Assembly: GCF_002157875.1 (NCBI RefSeq)
Contig: NZ_CP021376.1
Location: 2,582,501-2,646,500, forward strand
Source of the DNA: Oceanisphaera avium
GTDB taxonomy: Bacteria; Pseudomonadota; Gammaproteobacteria; Enterobacterales; Aeromonadaceae
Direction of reading: 5' to 3'
DNA: 64,000 bases
The notes beneath the pieces were generated by a model. It ran no database searches and was not told the origin of the DNA. It worked only from the letters and a program-made list of their open reading frames with translations. Below, in pieces: positions 59,810 through 64,000 of the stretch (its first letter is position 1; each line of letters opens with the position of its first letter). Made by a program: the position numbers and the translations under genes.

Positions 59810-60907
59810 TTAGCGCAACCGCTGAAAGCGTTTATCTTCTTCAATCTTAATGGCTAAGGTCATGATTTTACCCTTGCGTAATAAGGTCACTTTTATAGTG
59901 GCTCCGGGCTTAGTTTCGGCAATTTTATCCATAGCGTGGCGAGTATTAAGAATAGGTTCACCATCTAATTTAAGTAATACATCTTCTACTAATATGCCGC
60001 CTTTAGCTGCAGGGCCCGTTTCATTTAAGCCCTCTACATATAACCCCGTACGATCGCCCATTTTTAATAGCTGCGCCATCATAGGGGGGATATCGGCACC
60101 ACTAATACCTAAATAGCCGCGGATCACGCGACCATGGCTAATTAATTCTTGCATAATGCGCTGGGCGAGTGCGTAGGGAATAGCAAAGTTAATACCATAG
60201 CTTTCTTGATGAGCCAGACTTTGAAAAGAAGCGGTATTAATGCCAACCATTTCACCGTACACATTAATTAAGGCGCCGCCGGAATTCCCCGCATTAATGG
60301 CAGCGTCGGTTTGTAATAAATCTTGGCGGCCGTTGCTATCTGGGCCCATGCTCGATAAGCCAGAGCGCCCAGTGGCACTGATAATACCTTGAGTAATGGT
60401 TTGTCCCACGTTATAGGGGTTACCGATGGCCAACACGATATCACCCACTTGCGGCGCAAGCTCCGTATCTTGTGGGATCACCGGTAGTTGGGCGGCATTA
60501 ATTTTTAACACGGCTAAGTCGGTGGGCACATCAAAGCCGGTGACTTCGCCATTGAGAATTCGACCATCTTGTAGCGCTACTATCACTTGGTCCGCGTCAG
60601 CTATCACATGGTAGTTAGTTAGCACATAGCCTTGGCCATCCATAATAACGCCCGAGCCTAAACTGGTGGCACTGAGCTCAGAGGAGATTTCACCCCGTTG
60701 AAAGCTACGAGTGTAAATATTAACCACCGCAGGGCCGGCGCGATTGGCGGCATAAGAAAAGCTTGAGACGCCCACTTGCTGATTACGCCACCAGTGCTCA
60801 AAGGGCTGGCTTTTAAGCTGCGGGAAAATGATTAATAGCAAAGCCGCCATGACTATCCCAAGGACAATGGCTTGAACAAAAAACTTAAACGAAGCAAAAA
60901 AGCGCAT
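59810..60907 (-). CDS. degS: Stress-sensing serine protease DegS
   Basis: A 365-residue membrane-anchored HtrA protease. Transmembrane anchor about residues 10-30, catalytic triad H100 (TNYHVIADAD), D130 (TDLAVLKI), S209 (NAGNSGGAL) and a single PDZ domain (about 265-355). It cleaves anti-sigma RseA when misfolded OMPs bind the PDZ, releasing sigma-E. The ATG at 60907 is preferred over a TTG at 60928. It is downstream of degQ on the same strand, with a terminator between. Confidence 0.94.
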   Translation of the reverse strand: MRFFASFKFFVQAIVLGIVMAALLLIIFPQLKSQPFEHWWRNQQVGVSSFSYAANRAGPAVVNIYTRSFQRGEISSELSATSLGSGVIMDGQGYVLTNYHVIADADQVIVALQDGRILNGEVTGFDVPTDLAVLKINAAQLPVIPQDTELAPQVGDIVLAIGNPYNVGQTITQGIISATGRSGLSSMGPDSNGRQDLLQTDAAINAGNSGGALINVYGEMVGINTASFQSLAHQESYGINFAIPYALAQRIMQELISHGRVIRGYLGISGADIPPMMAQLLKMGDRTGLYVEGLNETGPAAKGGILVEDVLLKLDGEPILNTRHAMDKIAETKPGATIKVTLLRKGKIMTLAIKIEEDKRFQRLR

Positions 60908-61057
60908 AAATAACAAAGCAAATAGCAAAAGAGGCCTAGCATAACATAAACCAAGAAATCGAACTGTTAGCCGTTAGCGATAAGCGCTCAATCATCAATA
61001 ATGTGGAGCGAGCAAGATACTATTAAATATTTTAGCGAGGGGGGTGGCAGTAGCCAT

Positions 61058-61081
61058 AAAAAAGCAGCGCTAGGCGCTGCT
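61058..61081 (-). terminator. degQ terminator
   Basis: On the minus strand AGCAGCGC and GCGCTGCT pair around a short loop and are followed by TTTTTTA. It lies 35 bases after the degQ stop and insulates degS. Confidence 0.8.
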
Positions 61082-61113
61082 ATTAATAGCTACAACGTGA
61101 CGCTATTTTTTAA

Positions 61114-62472
61114 TTATCTTAATACTAAGTAAATAGAAGATTGGCCGCGCTGAATATTGAGCGCAATGACCTCGGGCTTGGCTTCAATAATTTTTCGCAA
61201 ATCATTTAAGTCTGTGATGCGTTTGCGGTTAACACCAATGATGACATCATTTTTTTCTAAGCCAGAGCGGGCGGCGGGGGAGCGGGGCGCTACTTCAGTA
61301 ATTTTTACGCCTTTCACCTTATCTTTGGCCGTAGTTTTAGCCAGCGTTGCGCCCTCTAGTGCTTCATTTAGGGTATCAGCGGACAAACTTTCATCTTCGC
61401 TATGGGCCAAGGTCACTTTTGTTTCTTGTTTTTTACCATCGCGAAAAATACCCAAGGTGACGGTTTTATCTGCGCCCATAGTGGCGACTTTAGCGCGCAG
61501 CTCAGCAAAAGAACGGATGGCTTTACCATCGAGGCTAATAATAATATCGCCGGCTTTTAGGCCCGCCTCAGCCGCCGATGAGCCTTCTAACACCTGACTC
61601 ACAAAAGCACCATGCTGACTACGATAACCAAAGGTGCGGGCTAATTCAGAGGTCAGCTCGCCACCCATGACGCCTAGCACGCCGCGGCGCACTTCACCAA
61701 ATTCAATAATTTGATCGATTAAGCTTCTCACCATGTTGGCAGGAATAGCAAAACCAATACCAATATTGCCACCATTTGGCCCTAAAATCGCGGTGTTAAT
61801 GCCTACTAACTTACCTTCTAAGTCCAGCAAGGCACCGCCTGAGTTGCCGGAGTTAATGGCAGCATCAGTTTGAATAAAGTTTTCTAAGTTTTCCACATTT
61901 AAGCCAGAGCGACCTAGGGCACTAATAATACCCGAGGTTACCGTTTGGCCCAGTCCAAAAGGATTGCCGATAGCGATAGCAAAATCGCCTACCCGCAGTT
62001 GATCAGAGTCGGAGAACTCAATTTCTACTAAATCTTTGGCATCTACTTTTAGTAGCGCAATATCACTTTGCTTATCACTGCCAATAAGCTCAGCTTCATA
62101 TTCTTGACCATCGATTAGAGTAATTAAAATTTTATCAGCATCAGAGATAACGTGATTATTGGTGATCACATAGCCTTTTTTCGCATCTATGATCACCCCA
62201 GAGCCGAGGGCTTGAAAAGGACGCTCTTGTACTTGCTGGCCTTGCATCTCAGGGCCGAAGAAAAAACGAAAAGGCTCGGGTAAAGCTTGGCGACTCACTT
62301 TATTACCCGACACGGAAATATTAACTACCCCCGGTGATACTTTTTCTACGACTGGCGCTAAGCTTCGAATATCATTGGCAGCGCTTAGTGGCAGTGCAGC
62401 TTGCGCGGTGGGGATCACTGCCAAGCTAATACTCAGTGCTAGGACAGATAATAAAGGGAGTCGAGATTTCAT
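61114..62472 (-). CDS. degQ: Periplasmic serine endoprotease DegQ/DegP type
   Basis: A 452-residue exported HtrA protease with two PDZ domains (about 255-345 and 360-450). Signal peptide about residues 1-26 (AQAA); triad H107 (NNHVI), D137 (SDIALLKV), S211 (NSGNSGGAL). The short Q-linker loop and position beside degS favour DegQ, although the organism may use it as its only DegP-type protease. The ATG at 62472 is used because AGGAG then lies 7 bases upstream. A sigma-E-like promoter precedes it. Confidence 0.92.
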   Translation of the reverse strand: MKSRLPLLSVLALSISLAVIPTAQAALPLSAANDIRSLAPVVEKVSPGVVNISVSGNKVSRQALPEPFRFFFGPEMQGQQVQERPFQALGSGVIIDAKKGYVITNNHVISDADKILITLIDGQEYEAELIGSDKQSDIALLKVDAKDLVEIEFSDSDQLRVGDFAIAIGNPFGLGQTVTSGIISALGRSGLNVENLENFIQTDAAINSGNSGGALLDLEGKLVGINTAILGPNGGNIGIGFAIPANMVRSLIDQIIEFGEVRRGVLGVMGGELTSELARTFGYRSQHGAFVSQVLEGSSAAEAGLKAGDIIISLDGKAIRSFAELRAKVATMGADKTVTLGIFRDGKKQETKVTLAHSEDESLSADTLNEALEGATLAKTTAKDKVKGVKITEVAPRSPAARSGLEKNDVIIGVNRKRITDLNDLRKIIEAKPEVIALNIQRGQSSIYLVLR

Positions 62473-62544
62473 GCACATGCTCCTAAAAGTCTAACTGGAT
62501 AACTAACGATTAATAAAAGTAAAAGCCAACAGAAAAGTGTGATT

Positions 62545-62573
62545 TGAGACTATATAACACGCTAACTAGTTCC
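62545..62573 (-). promoter_or_regulatory. Sigma-E-like promoter for degQ
   Basis: On the minus strand GGAACTA (62573-62567), a 16-base spacer and GTCTCA (62550-62545) match the sigma-E consensus GGAACTT / GTCTAA at 6 of 7 and 5 of 6 positions with correct spacing. The start would be near 62538, about 65 bases before the degQ ATG. The match is seen; sigma-E dependence is inferred. Confidence 0.6.
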
Positions 62574-62721
62574 ATATTCTCTACTAATTAACACGATAAG
62601 CGCTTGGCATGCCACTTTTGTGTGGGTGGGCTACGCCATATGGAAATTAAGCCACCGATTAGCTAAGTGTCTCTATTTACATAAAATCAGTACACTAGTA
62701 AGTCCCTCACTTAAATTAATG

Positions 62722-63831
62722 ATGCCGCTGATGAGCCCTCAACAACGATATCAGGCGGACTTAGCTCGTCCTGATTTTATGCAAGATGATACCCAAGCGC
62801 TAGCAGTGCAGCATTTGCAGCGGCTGTTTAACGACTTGCAAAAGCCGCAACCTGTGGCGCCTAAGGCGAGTTTTTGGCAAAAAATAACACAGCAAAGCCC
62901 GCCTCGCCCACAACCGGTACAAGGCGTGTATTTATGGGGAGGAGTCGGGCGCGGCAAGACTTATCTTATGGACACTTTTTATGACTGTTTACCCTTTCCT
63001 AATAAGTTAAGAGTACATTTTCATCACTTTATGCAGCAAGTGCATCAAGACTTAACTGAGTTGCAAGGCCAAGCAGACCCACTGCAAGCAGTGGCGGCGC
63101 AAATTGCGGCGCGCACCCGTATTATTTGTTTTGATGAGTTTTTTGTGTCCGATATTACGGATGCCATGATTTTGGGAACCTTATTCGAATATTTATTCGC
63201 TGAAAGTATTACCTTAGTGGCAACCTCTAATATTCCTCCCGATGACTTATACCGCCATGGCTTACAGCGTTCACGTTTCTTACCCGCCATTGCCTTAATT
63301 AAACAACATTGTGCTGTGTTCAATGTGGACTCAGGCGTTGACTATCGTTTGCGTACTTTACAACAAGCCAATTTATATCATTGGCCACTCAACGCCGAAG
63401 CTGAAGCCGCATTAGCGCAGTACTTTGCTCAATTAAGTAGCGGTGATATTAGCTGGGAAGAAGAGATAGTCATTAATCACCGCCCGTTAGTCACGCTGGC
63501 GCGCAGTGAGGGAGTGCTATATATAGAGTATGAAGAGCTGTGTTGTACGCCACGCTCTGCAAACGATTATATTGAGCTAGCTCGGCGTTATCATACGGTC
63601 TTGCTAGCCAATGTGGTGAGTATGGACGCACAAAGTAGTGATGCTGCGCGCCGCTTTATAGCCTTAGTGGATGAGTTTTATGAAAAGAGGGTCACGTTAA
63701 TTATCTCAGCGGCGGTGCCCATGGCTGAACTTTATCAAGGCGGGCAACTCGAATTTGAATTTAAACGTACCTTATCGCGACTCATTGAAATGCAATCTCA
63801 TGAATATCTTGCCAGAGAGCCCCTTAGTTAG
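62722..63831 (+). CDS. zapE: Cell division ATPase ZapE (YhcM)
   Basis: About 369 residues of an AFG1-like P-loop ATPase that associates with the Z ring under stress. Walker A is GGVGRGKTYLMD (about residue 72), Walker B is IICFDEFFVSDITDAM, sensor-like LVATSNIPPDDLYRHGLQRSRFLPAI, and the C-terminal RRFIALVDEFYEKRVTL is conserved. The start may be ATG 62719, 62722 or 62731; none has a strong ribosome site, and the frame further upstream (to 62620) is not family-like. No yhcB (zapG) gene lies next to it in this window. The following gene is probably rplM, outside the window. Confidence 0.93.
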   Translation: MPLMSPQQRYQADLARPDFMQDDTQALAVQHLQRLFNDLQKPQPVAPKASFWQKITQQSPPRPQPVQGVYLWGGVGRGKTYLMDTFYDCLPFPNKLRVHFHHFMQQVHQDLTELQGQADPLQAVAAQIAARTRIICFDEFFVSDITDAMILGTLFEYLFAESITLVATSNIPPDDLYRHGLQRSRFLPAIALIKQHCAVFNVDSGVDYRLRTLQQANLYHWPLNAEAEAALAQYFAQLSSGDISWEEEIVINHRPLVTLARSEGVLYIEYEELCCTPRSANDYIELARRYHTVLLANVVSMDAQSSDAARRFIALVDEFYEKRVTLIISAAVPMAELYQGGQLEFEFKRTLSRLIEMQSHEYLAREPLS

Positions 63832-64000
63832 TCACAATAGCCGCCCCCGTATCAGGGCATGATGCGAGGAAGGGGTTGGGCGAGCTTACTCTTTTTAATG
63901 GGCATTGAAATTAGTAGGTGATTATTACGGCAACTTTACCTATAATCGCCCAGCCCACGTTACACTGCTGTCTAACGGACGGCATCACTGTAAACAGACT
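63832..64000 (+). promoter_or_regulatory. Intergenic edge with a sigma-70-like -10 element, likely upstream of rplM
   Basis: No gene is visible. A perfect TATAAT at 63941-63946 is present with only a weak -35 candidate. In related genomes rplM-rpsI follows zapE, so this may be the rplM promoter and leader. That is inference from conserved order; the gene itself is not in the window. Confidence 0.4.

Overview
The window is a chromosomal segment of a gammaproteobacterium. Several blocks keep the enterobacterial gene order: csrD-mreB-mreC-mreD-maf-rng-yhdP-tldD, kdsD-kdsC-lptC-lptA-lptB-rpoN-hpf-ptsN-rapZ-ptsO, mlaFEDCB-ibaG-murA, and degS/degQ next to zapE. Proteins such as UvrA, MetH, MetA, MurA and LpxT read as close relatives of the E. 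coli proteins. The moderate GC content, ClC/Mla paralogues and uvrA-yajR-ssb order would fit a marine Aeromonadales/Alteromonadales-type organism such as Oceanisphaera or Oceanimonas; that placement is inference. No prophage, IS element, CRISPR array or tRNA was recognised.

Layout: 1-3260 is the 3' part of an rRNA operon (23S, 5S, terminator; the 16S gene lies outside). 3.3-13.5 kb holds an LpxT-like lipid A phosphotransferase, a CinA-like protein, metA with a tandem MetJ operator, a CPA1 Na+/H+ antiporter, metH, and a D,D-carboxypeptidase fused to a SPOR domain. 13.5-13.8 kb on the minus strand carries an unannotated GGA-rich RNA that looks like a CsrB/CsrC-type sponge RNA. 14-19.2 kb has small minus-strand genes (ogt, NIF3-like, PhnA-like) and a second, Mla-like MCE transporter operon whose permease is fused to a STAS domain. 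This operon runs into a divergent ClC protein. 21-22.3 kb is a PA2778/PA2779-type pair (C39-like lipoprotein peptidase plus small membrane protein). 22.5-28.6 kb holds a glutaminyl cyclase, uvrA, yajR and ssb.

28.7-32 kb is a looser accessory stretch on the minus strand (small hypothetical, YiiX-like hydrolase, DUF4878-like lipoprotein, DAACS symporter). 32-48 kb is the csrD/mre/rng/yhdP/tldD block with pmbA. One extra PLP enzyme sits between csrD and mreB, overlapping the csrD tail. 48-55 kb is the minus-strand rpoN/PTS-Ntr/Lpt/Kds cluster, and 55-59.7 kb the canonical mla operon with ibaG and murA. 59.8-64 kb has degS, degQ (with a sigma-E-like promoter), zapE, and probably the start of the rplM-rpsI promoter region at the edge.

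Theme: much of the window builds or protects the cell envelope (LpxT, KdsD/C, LptA/B/C, two MCE systems, YhdP, MreBCD, MurA, D,D-carboxypeptidase, DegS/DegQ). A Csr regulatory pair (putative CsrB-type RNA and CsrD, the factor that triggers CsrB decay in E. coli) lies about 18 kb apart. Starts were moved from the longest reading frame where a Shine-Dalgarno site, signal peptide or family N-terminus favoured a downstream codon; each case is stated.
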